Assembly (NCBI GenBank): GCA_029572955.1
Contig: JAKPQE010000110.1
Coordinates: 46,078 to 110,077, forward strand
Source of the DNA: Pseudomonadota bacterium
Lineage (GTDB): Bacteria; Pseudomonadota; Alphaproteobacteria; Rhizobiales; JAKPQE01
Length of the DNA: 64,000 bases
Reading direction: 5' to 3'
The notes under the pieces were generated by a model, which was not told where the DNA came from, made no database searches, and saw nothing but the letters and a program-made list of their open reading frames with translations. A program made the position numbers and the translations under genes. How positions within the stretch are numbered: the first letter of the stretch is position 1; each line of letters starts with the position of its first letter. Shown here one piece after another: positions 9,889 through 17,501 of this stretch.

Positions 9889-9912
9889 GGGGGTCGGCCG
9901 TGGCCGGCCCCC
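9889..9912. terminator. Strong G+C hairpin after dctP stop
   Basis: Eleven nearly perfect base pairs (GGGGG, one G-T wobble, then CGGCC and its complement) around a very short loop, starting 33 bp beyond the dctP stop codon. No T-tract is seen. Likely an mRNA-stabilising or partial termination structure between dctP and the GS-like gene. Confidence 0.45.
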
Positions 9913-9944
9913 CGGTTCTGTCGTCAAGAAGTGGCGGCCACCGA

Positions 9945-10997
9945 TCAACCGTAGCGGTACGGAGGACCGGCCTTCTTCATCGTCTCGTTGTAGGTGCGCA
10001 GGATCTTGACGACCTTGGCGTTGCGCTCGCTCTTGGCGGCGATCTCGTCCCAGAACTTGTCGGCTTCGTCCTCGACCTTCTTCCATTCCTCGGCCGGAAT
10101 GGTGGTCAGTTCCATCTTGCCGCCGTTGACGCGCAGATCGGCCTCGCCGCCCCAGTACCAGTGCTGGCGGTAGTAATGCGACGAGTCCATGCACAGCCGG
10201 AACAGTTCCTTGAGGTGCTCCGGCACCTCGTTCCAGCGCTCGGTGTTGGCGAAGTAGGAGCCGATCCAGGCGCCCGAGATGTTGTTGGTCAGGAAGTACT
10301 TGGTCACATCGGCCCAGCCGACCGTGTAGTCCTCGGTGATGCCCGACCAGGCGATGCCGTCGAGCTCGCCGGTCTGCACCGCGACCTCGACGTCTTCCCA
10401 CGGCAGCGTCACCGGGACGACGCCGAAGCGGGCGAGGAACTTGCCCGCCGTCGGGAAGGTGAAGACCTTGAGGCCCTTGAGGTCGTCGAGGCTCCTGATC
10501 GGGTTCTTGGTGTTGAAATGGCACGGATCCCAGGAGCCGGCCGACAGCCAGGTCACGTTCTCGACCTCGGCATAGGCCTCTTCCCAGATTTCCTTCAGGC
10601 CGTACTTGTTGAACAGCACCGGCACGTCGAGGCTGTAGCGGGTGCCGAACGGGAAGTAGCCGCCGAACACCGCAACGTCGACCGGGGCCGCGATCGAATC
10701 GTCGTCGCTCTGCACCGCGTCGATGGTGCCCTTCTGCATGGCGCGGAAAAGCTCGCCGGTCGGCACCAGCTGGTCGGCGAAATAGAGCTCGATGACCATT
10801 TCGCCGTTGGCGACCTTGTTGAAGGCGTCGATCGACGGCTTGATGACATGCTCGGCCAGCGCCGGGCCGGCATAGGTCTGGAGACGCCACTTGATCGGGC
10901 CCTGTGCCTTGACGTAGGGCGTGGCGAGCGTGGTGGCGGCGACTGCCGAAGCGGTCGTTACACCGGCGTTTTTGATAAATTCGCGTCTGCTCTTCAT
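9945..10997 (-). CDS. dctP: TRAP transporter substrate-binding protein (DctP/TakP type)
   Basis: 350 residues. The N-terminus is a twin-arginine signal (MKSRREFIKNAG, then an Ala/Thr-rich segment ending near YVKAQ), so the protein is exported folded to the periplasm. The mature part has the DctP family fold (IKWRLQTY..., GKLDG-like ELDGIAWSG segment, central Trp/Phe-rich substrate pocket) and most resembles the TakP-like alpha-keto acid binding branch. An upstream in-frame ATG at 11024 exists, but the GGGGAG ribosome-binding site lies between the two, favouring 10997. It delivers substrate to the DctQM membrane pair encoded upstream. Actual substrate unknown. Confidence 0.88.
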   Translation of the reverse strand: MKSRREFIKNAGVTTASAVAATTLATPYVKAQGPIKWRLQTYAGPALAEHVIKPSIDAFNKVANGEMVIELYFADQLVPTGELFRAMQKGTIDAVQSDDDSIAAPVDVAVFGGYFPFGTRYSLDVPVLFNKYGLKEIWEEAYAEVENVTWLSAGSWDPCHFNTKNPIRSLDDLKGLKVFTFPTAGKFLARFGVVPVTLPWEDVEVAVQTGELDGIAWSGITEDYTVGWADVTKYFLTNNISGAWIGSYFANTERWNEVPEHLKELFRLCMDSSHYYRQHWYWGGEADLRVNGGKMELTTIPAEEWKKVEDEADKFWDEIAAKSERNAKVVKILRTYNETMKKAGPPYRYG

Positions 10998-11147
10998 CTT
11001 GTCCGACTCCCCTTCAGTGTTCATCTCGTTTCAAAGGCCGTCCCGTCCCGTCGTGGTGCCCGGATCGGGGACGCTGGTTGCAGCTCCAGTCTCCTTCTCA
11101 TCCGGCGGATGCCATCTGCCACCCGCCGGGCTTCCCGTCGTTGAACG

Positions 11148-12470
11148 TCATTTGATGTAGAAGTTCTGCGGCAGCCACAGCGCGATCTGCGGGAACACCA
11201 TGACCAGCACCAGGGCGATGGTCATGACGATCACGAACGGCACGATCGAGCGGTAGATGTCGGTCAGCGTGACTTCCGGCGGCGCCATGGCGCGCATCAG
11301 GAAGAGGTTGTAGCCGAAGGGCGGCGTCATGTAGGCGATCTGGCAGGTGATCGTGTAGAGCACGCCGTACCAGATCAGATCGAAGCCGAGATGGCCGGCG
11401 AGCGGCACATAGAGCGGCGCGACGATGACGAGCATCGCGGTGTCGTCGAGAAACATGCCCATCACGATGTAGGAGAGCTGCATCAGGATGAGGATTTCCC
11501 AGGGGGAGAGGCCGAGCCGGTCGACGAAGAAGGCCTCCAGCGCCTTGACCGCGCCGAGGCCGTCGAACACCGCGCCGAAGCACAGCGCCGCCAGGATGAT
11601 CCACATGAACATGGCGCTGATGCCGAGGGTCTTCTCGGTGGTGTCGTAGAGCACCTTCCAGGTCAGCCGGCCCTTGACGAGGGCGGCGAGCAGGGAGGCG
11701 ACCGCGCCGACGGCCGAGCTTTCGACAAGGCTCGTGTAGCCCATCATGAACAGGCCGGTCATGGCGAAGAAGATGAACAGCGGCAGGACGCCGGCGCGCA
11801 GCAGCTTCAGCTTCTCGGTGAAGCTGACATTGCGCTCCTCGGGCGGCAGCGCCGGCCCCATCTGCGGCTGAATCCAGCAGCGCACCACCACGTAGATGAC
11901 GAACAGCGCGGCCATCATCAGGCCCGGGAAGACGCCGGCGAGCCAGAGCTGGCCGACCGGCTGGCGGGCGATCATGCCGTAGAGGACGAGAACGACGCTC
12001 GGCGGCACGAGGATGCCGAGCGAGGAGCCGGCCTGGATGACGCCGGTCACCATCACCTTGTCGTAGCCGCGCCGCAGCAGTTCGGGCAGGGCGATGGTGG
12101 CACCGATCGCCATGCCGGCGACGCTGAGGCCGTTCATCGCCGAGATCACCACCATGAGGCCGATGGTGCCGACGGCGAGGCCGCCGCGCAGCGGCCCCGA
12201 CCAGACGTGGAACATCCGGTAGAGGTCGTCGGCAATGCCCGATTCCGACAGCATGTAGCCCATGAAGATGAACATCGGCAGCGTCAGCAGCGGATACCAC
12301 TTCATCAGCTTCATGGCCGCGCTGAAGGCGAGTTCGGAGCCGCCGTCGCCCCACAGGAGCAAGGCCGCCGCCACCGCGACGAAACCGATGCCGCCGAACA
12401 CCCGCTGACCGGTGAGCAGCATGCCCATCATGCCGAGGAACATGGCAAGGGCGATCGCTTCGTAGGACAT
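11148..12470 (-). CDS. dctM: TRAP transporter large permease subunit
   Basis: 440 residues, almost entirely hydrophobic, with about twelve membrane segments. DctM signatures are present, such as GGIGFVAVAAALLLWG, PLFIFMGYMLSESGIADDLY, NGLSVAGMAIGATIALPELLRRGYDK and IQAGSSLGILVPPSVVLVLYG. It is the sodium-coupled transport channel of the TRAP system. The ATG follows immediately after the dctQ stop codon (TAG then ATG), so the two are co-translated. The dctP gene follows 150 bp downstream. Confidence 0.92.
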   Translation of the reverse strand: MSYEAIALAMFLGMMGMLLTGQRVFGGIGFVAVAAALLLWGDGGSELAFSAAMKLMKWYPLLTLPMFIFMGYMLSESGIADDLYRMFHVWSGPLRGGLAVGTIGLMVVISAMNGLSVAGMAIGATIALPELLRRGYDKVMVTGVIQAGSSLGILVPPSVVLVLYGMIARQPVGQLWLAGVFPGLMMAALFVIYVVVRCWIQPQMGPALPPEERNVSFTEKLKLLRAGVLPLFIFFAMTGLFMMGYTSLVESSAVGAVASLLAALVKGRLTWKVLYDTTEKTLGISAMFMWIILAALCFGAVFDGLGAVKALEAFFVDRLGLSPWEILILMQLSYIVMGMFLDDTAMLVIVAPLYVPLAGHLGFDLIWYGVLYTITCQIAYMTPPFGYNLFLMRAMAPPEVTLTDIYRSIVPFVIVMTIALVLVMVFPQIALWLPQNFYIK

Positions 12471-12977
12471 CTAGAGTTTCTCCCCGCGCACGAGCGCGAT
12501 GTCCTTGAAGAACTGCGCGATTGCCTGCAGCAGCGTCAGGAAGATGCCGATGCACATGATGATCTTGATCGGCGCCATGTAGGGCGCCCAGGCCGAGTAG
12601 CTCTGTTCGCCGTACTGGATGGCGTATTCGGTGCTGGAGAGGCCGCCATAGAGCAGCACGCAGAGGAAGAAGAGCAGGAACAGGCTGGTGAAGGCGTCCA
12701 TCGCCGCCCGCATCTTCGGCGACCAGCGCCCGTAGAGAAGGTCCATGCGGACGTGATGGTCCTTCTGCAGGGTGTAGCCGCCGCCGAGCAGGTAGTAGGC
12801 GACCATCAGGAACTGCGCCATCTCCAGCGTCCACAGCGACGGCGTGAAGAAGGTCTTGGAGATCGACGACTTGAACAGCACGGCGAGCATCGCGAAGACC
12901 AGCAGCATCGCGATATGGCCCATGACCCGGTTCAGGGCATCGACATATTTCACGTAGAGTTTGATCGCCTTCGGCAT
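12471..12977 (-). CDS. dctQ: TRAP transporter small permease subunit
   Basis: 168 residues with four membrane helices and the conserved small-subunit motif VAYYLLGGGYTLQKDHHVRMD (cf. family KxHVRVD). It forms the membrane complex with DctM. The chosen ATG at 12977 starts directly before the first helix (MPKAIKLYVKYVDALN). A longer frame opening at 13052 adds 25 charged residues without family support. It lies 87 bp downstream of the amidohydrolase gene on the same strand. Confidence 0.88.
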   Translation of the reverse strand: MPKAIKLYVKYVDALNRVMGHIAMLLVFAMLAVLFKSSISKTFFTPSLWTLEMAQFLMVAYYLLGGGYTLQKDHHVRMDLLYGRWSPKMRAAMDAFTSLFLLFFLCVLLYGGLSSTEYAIQYGEQSYSAWAPYMAPIKIIMCIGIFLTLLQAIAQFFKDIALVRGEKL

Positions 12978-13064
12978 CGTCCAGCTTTCATTCTCCGCCG
13001 ACGGCAACGGCCCCTCCCGCCCCGTCGATTTCCCCCGTTGTTCGGCCGGCACGCCGGCCGCGTC

Positions 13065-13844
13065 TCAGCCGCCGACCGCCACGCGGCGGCTCGGCATCGC
13101 GCCGGCGACGAGGCCGGCGAGCCGCTCGGCCCACCTTTCCTCGGCCGCCGCGTCGGCGATTTCGTCATTGCGGATTTCCAGCATCACCGACGCAAGACCG
13201 CGCGGCTCGGCATGGTATTCGAGCGTCCGGTAGACCCGGTCCCCGGGCCCGTAAGGTTCGTTGACGCCGACGACGACATCGCCGCCGGCCCGGAGCCCGG
13301 CGATCAGCGGCTCGGCGAGCCGCCGGTCGGCGCCGAAGACGACGCCGATCTGCCAGGGCCGGTCCCTGCCGCCATAGACCGGCGTGAAGGAATGGACCGC
13401 GATGATCGCCGGCGCCGCCGGCATCTCGTCGATCAGCGCCGCGACCGCAGCATGATAGGGCGCGTGATAGGTGGCGACGCGGCGGTCGCGCTCGGCCTGC
13501 GACAGATCGCGATTGCCGGGGATCTCGATGCCGTCGCTGACGGTCACGACGAGATCGTCGTCATCGGCGAAGCGGTTGAGGTCGACGACCAGGCGGGTGA
13601 CCCTTCCGTAAACGAGAGGCGCGTCGAGCCGCGCCGCGAGGCCGCGGGCGACGCCGAGCGCGCCCGGATCCCAGGCGATGTGCGCGTCGAGCGCCGCGCG
13701 GTCGAGACCGAGCGTGCCGAATTCGGCGGGAACGAAATTGGAGGCGTGGTCGCAGAGAACGAGGAACGGCGCCTTGCCGCCGCGGTTTTCCACCGCGAGC
13801 GGTCCGTCGGCTGGCTCGATGGCCGATTTGCTGCGCCCCACCAT
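13065..13844 (-). CDS. N-formylglutamate amidohydrolase family protein
   Basis: 259 residues of the FGase (HutG-like) family. Seen motifs are VLCDHASNFVP near the N-terminus, TRLVVDLNR, the AVHSFTPVYGG segment and a C-terminal MLEIRNDEI. The family hydrolyses N-formyl-L-glutamate or related N-acyl amino acids. Here there are no histidine-utilisation genes nearby. Instead the gene heads a minus-strand run with a TRAP transporter and a GS-like enzyme, so it may act on an imported N-substituted amino acid. It is divergent from the rpiR-type regulator, with operator-like half-sites between them. Confidence 0.85.
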   Translation of the reverse strand: MVGRSKSAIEPADGPLAVENRGGKAPFLVLCDHASNFVPAEFGTLGLDRAALDAHIAWDPGALGVARGLAARLDAPLVYGRVTRLVVDLNRFADDDDLVVTVSDGIEIPGNRDLSQAERDRRVATYHAPYHAAVAALIDEMPAAPAIIAVHSFTPVYGGRDRPWQIGVVFGADRRLAEPLIAGLRAGGDVVVGVNEPYGPGDRVYRTLEYHAEPRGLASVMLEIRNDEIADAAAEERWAERLAGLVAGAMPSRRVAVGG

Positions 13845-13853
13845 GCCCTGCTC

Positions 13854-13898
13854 GTAACGTTTGTTACAGGGGCTTCCATATCCCCCGATTTTGTAACA
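13854..13898. promoter_or_regulatory. Candidate operator: three alternating GTAAC/GTTAC half-sites
   Basis: In the 175-bp divergent gap between the FGase-like gene and the RpiR regulator there are GTAAC (13854-13858), GTTAC (13863-13867) and GTAAC (13894-13898 within TGTAACA at 13892-13898). The first pair forms one inverted repeat (4-bp spacer), and TGTTACA (13862-13868) with TGTAACA forms a second, wider one. A TTGACG at 13902-13907 could be a -35 element for the regulator. Binding by the RpiR protein is inferred from position only. Confidence 0.45.
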
Positions 13899-14019
13899 GG
13901 GTTGACGATGTAAGACTTTTTGTCAATTCGCGACGGTGGTGAAAAAACCGCCATCGCTGCACAGCCGCGCGGCACCGTTCGCAGGCCGGACCGGGCGGGC
14001 TGAAGAAGAGGCGACGACC

Positions 14020-14880
14020 ATGACGGGAACGCTGGACAGCCCCTCGATCGCCGAGCGCGTGCGGGCAAGCATGGCGCGCTTCACCACGACCGAGCGCAAG
14101 GCGGCGCACGTGCTGCTCGCCGCCTATCCGGTGGCCGGGCTCGAGACGGTCGCCGAGTTCGCCCGCCGGGCCGACGTCAGCGCCCCGACCATCCTCAGGT
14201 TTGTCGGCCGGCTCGGCTTTGCGAGCTATCCCGACTTTCAGAAGCAGCTGCGCACCGAGCTCGACGCGCAGTCGAAGACGCCGCTCGCCAAGACGCCGGA
14301 GCGCAGCAGCGCGATGCGCGATGGCGGCGCCTTCCTCAACACCTTCGCCGCCGCCGTGCTCGACAACATCTCGACGACCTTCGCCAACCTGCCGGCCGCC
14401 GAGTTCGAGGCCGTGGTCGGCCTCCTCGCCGCAACGCGCCGGCGCGTCTTCGTCGTCGGCGGCCGCTTCACCGACGCGCTCGCCCAGTACCTCTCGGCCC
14501 ATCTCAGGATCGTGCGGCCCGGCGTCGTCCATTTCGACGGCCAGGCGGACAACTGGCGCGACCAGCTGCTCGACGTCAATCGCAAGGACATCCTCCTCGT
14601 CTTCGACATCCGCCGCTATCAGGAAAGCCTGTTCTCGCTCGCCGCCAAGGCCGAGGCCCGCGGCGCCACCGTCGTCCTCGTCACCGACCAGTGGCTGTCG
14701 CCGATCGCCCGCCATGCGGCGCATGTGCTGGCGGCGCGCATCGCCGTTCCCTCGAACTGGGATTCGAGCGCGGCGATGCTCGGCCTCGTCGAGGCGCTGG
14801 TGGCGGCGACGACCGACCGGCTCTGGGATTCGGCGAGCGACCGCATCGCCGCCGTCGAGGAACTGCGCCGCGACGGCTGA
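14020..14880 (+). CDS. MurR/RpiR family transcriptional regulator (HTH + SIS domain)
   Basis: 286 residues. The N-terminal RpiR helix-turn-helix (FTTTERKAAHVLLAAYP, then VAEFARRADVSAPTILRFVGRLGFASYPDFQKQLR) is joined to a SIS sugar-phosphate-binding fold (RRVFVVGGRFTDALAQYLSAHL). RpiR regulators usually respond to phosphosugars or related small acids and control adjacent catabolic genes. The ATG at 14020 has a purine-rich GAAGAAGAGG upstream; the frame is open further upstream but without family similarity. It is divergent from the FGase/TRAP/GS genes and convergent with the DapA-like gene, and is the likely regulator of both. Confidence 0.88.
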   Translation: MTGTLDSPSIAERVRASMARFTTTERKAAHVLLAAYPVAGLETVAEFARRADVSAPTILRFVGRLGFASYPDFQKQLRTELDAQSKTPLAKTPERSSAMRDGGAFLNTFAAAVLDNISTTFANLPAAEFEAVVGLLAATRRRVFVVGGRFTDALAQYLSAHLRIVRPGVVHFDGQADNWRDQLLDVNRKDILLVFDIRRYQESLFSLAAKAEARGATVVLVTDQWLSPIARHAAHVLAARIAVPSNWDSSAAMLGLVEALVAATTDRLWDSASDRIAAVEELRRDG

Positions 14881-14912
14881 GCCGGTCGCCGACCCTGCGG
14901 CTTCTCGAAGCG

Positions 14913-15848
14913 TCAGTCGTCGAGGCCGACCGGGGCGAGGCCGTCGAGATCGTGCAGCCCGGTGTGGCTGGCGAGCGTCGCAAAGAGCGCCCGCGCGCCG
15001 CTCTCGGAGAGCGCGGTGAAGGGCGGCAGCACGCGCGCGAAATCCGGCTCGCCGAGCCGCGCCGCGACGATCGCCTTGAGGACCGGGATCATCGGCTGGC
15101 GCTGCAGGGCGACGCGCGCCGCGGTCGCCTTCGCCTGCGTCGCCTCGAAGGCGTCGGTGCCCCTTGCGGCATAGACGGCGCCGACGAGCGGCGCGGTGAC
15201 GTTGACGGAAGCGGAAATGCAGCCGGCGCCGCCGGCCTCGAGATTGCGGGCGAGGAATTCCTCGGAGCCCGAATAGACCGCGAAGTCGTCGAAGGCCTCG
15301 ATCATCGCCCGGGTGTTGTCGAAATCGCCCGAGGAATCCTTGAGGCCGATGAAGACGCCGGGATAGGCCTCGCGCAGGCGCCGGGTTAGCTCGAGGGTGA
15401 TCGGCACGGCGCTCATCTGCGGGAAATGATAGAGCAGGATGCGGGGCTCGAGGCCGCCGAGGCCGTCGACGAGCCGCGAGTAGAAGGCGTAGAGCCCCTC
15501 CTCGCTCGGATTCTTGTAGTAGAACGGCGGCAGCAGCAGCAGCGCCGCGCCGGCCTGGGTGGCGACGCGCGACAGCACCATGGCGTCGGCCAGCGCCGGG
15601 GCGCCGGTGCCGACGACGATCCGGTCCATCGGCAGGTGGTCGGCGATGTCCTCGATGAAGGCGAGACGGTCGCCGACGCCGATCGAATTGGCTTCGCCGG
15701 TGGTGCCGAGCGGGGCAAGGCCGTTGCAGCCGCTCTCCAGGAGGTGCCTCGCAAACGGCACGAACAGCCCGACATCCGGCTCGCCCTGCGGCGAGACGGG
15801 AGTCACCGCGGCGGCGAACACGCCCTTGGGCGGCAGGACGACGGTCAT
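14913..15848 (-). CDS. DapA-family (DHDPS/NAL) aldolase or lyase
   Basis: 311 residues forming the class I aldolase TIM barrel of the DHDPS/N-acetylneuraminate lyase superfamily. Visible active-site features are GTTGE at 48-52, Tyr140 in LLYHFPQ, and the Schiff-base Lys170 in GLKDSSGD. The family acts on pyruvate plus an aldehyde, or the reverse. The second substrate cannot be read from sequence, and a lysine-biosynthesis role is less likely than catabolism given the TRAP transporter and RpiR regulator beside it. An AAGGAACGAGAG ribosome-binding region precedes the ATG. Confidence 0.87.
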   Translation of the reverse strand: MTVVLPPKGVFAAAVTPVSPQGEPDVGLFVPFARHLLESGCNGLAPLGTTGEANSIGVGDRLAFIEDIADHLPMDRIVVGTGAPALADAMVLSRVATQAGAALLLLPPFYYKNPSEEGLYAFYSRLVDGLGGLEPRILLYHFPQMSAVPITLELTRRLREAYPGVFIGLKDSSGDFDNTRAMIEAFDDFAVYSGSEEFLARNLEAGGAGCISASVNVTAPLVGAVYAARGTDAFEATQAKATAARVALQRQPMIPVLKAIVAARLGEPDFARVLPPFTALSESGARALFATLASHTGLHDLDGLAPVGLDD

Positions 15849-15879
15849 CTCTCGTTCCTTCGTATGAGTGGTCGGCTGC

Positions 15880-15909
15880 AAGATAGTGCCTTTGACGGTT
15901 AGTTGGAAA
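15880..15909 (-). promoter_or_regulatory. Putative promoter of the DapA-like gene
   Basis: On the minus strand a TATCTT -10 element (15880-15885) follows a TTTCCA -35-like element (15904-15909) with an 18-bp spacer, about 30 bp ahead of the start codon. The -35 is covered by the palindrome at 15903-15921. Confidence 0.45.
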
Positions 15910-15921
15910 ACGCTTTTCCAA
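15903..15921. promoter_or_regulatory. Palindromic operator TTGGAAAA-CGC-TTTTCCAA
   Basis: A perfect 8+3+8 inverted repeat overlapping the likely -35 of the DapA-like gene, 55 bp from its ATG. Binding there would block transcription. The GGAA...TTCC core resembles sites described for some alphaproteobacterial RpiR repressors (IolR-type GGAA-N6-TTCC), although the spacing here is 7. The adjacent RpiR protein is the natural candidate. Confidence 0.6.
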
Positions 15922-16227
15922 AGGAAAGCCCCGCCGGGCGCACGATGTCGCGCACCAAAGCGTGTCCCAATGAGGACTTGCACGGGAAGGCATGATCGCA
16001 TTAGCTCGCGGAAGCGGCGAAGATCTACCGGTTCGCCGGAGCGCCAACCGCCGGAACGGTCCGCAAAGAGACCGGACGGCGACAGCAACGGGAAACCTGC
16101 CCCGCATCGACGGCACCGTCGGCGTCGCGCGCGGCGGAGTTGAACCGGCTCGTCCTCATCTTCGTCGTCAGACCAGCCGCCGTTCCGACCGTCGGGCGGG
16201 AACGGCTCTGTGGGAGACAAAAGCGCA

Positions 16228-17436
16228 ATGGACTTCACCCTTCCCAAGGATATCGAGCGCATTCGCCGGCGCACCCGGATCTTCGTCGAGGAAAACGTGC
16301 TGCCGGTCGAGGCGGACCGGTCCAACTGGAACGAGCACGAACACCTCGAGGACAAGGTCCTCGACGCGCTGCGGGCGAGCGCCCGCGCCGAAGGCCTCTG
16401 GGCGCCGCAGGTGCCGGTCGCGATGGGCGGCATGGGCCTGCCGGTGGTCGGCTGGGCGGCGATGTACGAGGAAGCCAACTACTCGCTGTTCGGCCCGGCC
16501 GCCTTCAATTGCGCGGCGCCGGACGACGGCAACATGAACCTCCTCAACCGGGTCGGCACGGCCGAGCAGAAGGAGCGCTGGCTGAAGCCGATCGTCGAGG
16601 GCAAGGTGCGCTCGTCCTTCGTCATGACCGAACCGCATCCCGGCGGCGGCTCCGATCCCGGCATGATCCGCACCACCGCCGAGCGCCGCGGCGACACCTG
16701 GGTCGTCAACGGCCACAAATGGTTCGCGACCGGCGCCGAAGGAGCCGGGCACTACATCCTCGTCGCCCGTACCGACCCGAACGCCGCCGAGACCCGCCGG
16801 CACCTGACCGCCTTCCTCTTCCACAAGGACCAGCCGGGCTGGAAGATCGTGCGCCGCGTGCCGGTGATGGGGCCGGAAGAGCCCGGCGGGCATTGCGAGC
16901 TCTCGTTCGAGGGGCTCGAAATCCCCGACGAGAACCGGCTGATGGAGATCGGCGACGGCCTCAAGGCGACGCAGATCCGCCTCGGCCCGGCCCGGCTTAC
17001 CCACTGCATGCGCTGGCTCGGCCTCGCCAAGCGCTCGCTCGCCATCGCCCGGCAGTATTGCGGCAAGCGCGAGGGCTTCGGCGTGCGCCTCATCGAGCGC
17101 GAATCGGTGCAGACCAAGCTCGGCGAGGTCGCCCACGACATCGAGATCGGCCGGCTGCTGGTGATGAAGGCGGCCTGGAAGATCGACCAGGGCGATTTCG
17201 CCCGCAAGGAAGTGTCGATGGCCAAGATCCACGTCGCCGACACGCTGCACAAGGCGGTCGACACGGCGATCCAGCTCAACGGCGCGCGCGGCTATTCGAC
17301 CGACACGATCCTCGAATGGATCTATCGCTACGCCCGCCAGGCGCGCCTCGTCGACGGCGCCAGCGAGGTCCACAAGATGGTGCTGTCGCGGTTCTATCGC
17401 CGCGAGGGCGACGACTTCTGGCGCTGGGGCATCTGA
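16228..17436 (+). CDS. Acyl-CoA dehydrogenase
   Basis: 402 residues. N-terminal helical domain, then the FAD-binding middle-domain signature FVMTEPHPGGGSDPGMIRT and WVVNGHKWFATGAEGAGHYI, and the C-terminal helical domain ending in QLNGARGYSTDTILEWIYRYAR and LVDGASEVHKM. It belongs to the ACAD10/11-like branch. It oxidises an acyl-CoA at alpha-beta positions, passing electrons to ETF. ATG at 16228 has a GGGAG site 10 bp upstream; a GTG at 16210 would include that site and is rejected. It stands alone, convergent with the next gene. Confidence 0.9.
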   Translation: MDFTLPKDIERIRRRTRIFVEENVLPVEADRSNWNEHEHLEDKVLDALRASARAEGLWAPQVPVAMGGMGLPVVGWAAMYEEANYSLFGPAAFNCAAPDDGNMNLLNRVGTAEQKERWLKPIVEGKVRSSFVMTEPHPGGGSDPGMIRTTAERRGDTWVVNGHKWFATGAEGAGHYILVARTDPNAAETRRHLTAFLFHKDQPGWKIVRRVPVMGPEEPGGHCELSFEGLEIPDENRLMEIGDGLKATQIRLGPARLTHCMRWLGLAKRSLAIARQYCGKREGFGVRLIERESVQTKLGEVAHDIEIGRLLVMKAAWKIDQGDFARKEVSMAKIHVADTLHKAVDTAIQLNGARGYSTDTILEWIYRYARQARLVDGASEVHKMVLSRFYRREGDDFWRWGI

Positions 17437-17443
17437 GGCACGG

Positions 17444-17470
17444 CCGGGGACGGGCAGCGCCCGGTCCCGG
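17444..17470. terminator. Hairpin between convergent genes
   Basis: Nearly complementary arms (CCGGGGACGGGC and GCCCGGTCCCGG, one bulge/mismatch) with a 3-nt loop, directly after the acyl-CoA dehydrogenase stop and before the convergent gene. There is no T-run, so termination is only probable. Confidence 0.4.
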
Positions 17471-17501
17471 CGTTCCGGCCTCCACGTCGCCCGGAAAGGC
17501 T

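Larger units (their letters stand above)
15849..16227. other. 379-bp divergent intergenic region
   Basis: Lies between the DapA-like gene and the acyl-CoA dehydrogenase gene. The left 75 bp hold the operator and promoter described separately. The rest is G+C-rich, with no convincing small gene, RNA gene or repeat; a promoter for the dehydrogenase is expected here but I cannot pick one with confidence. Confidence 0.5.
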
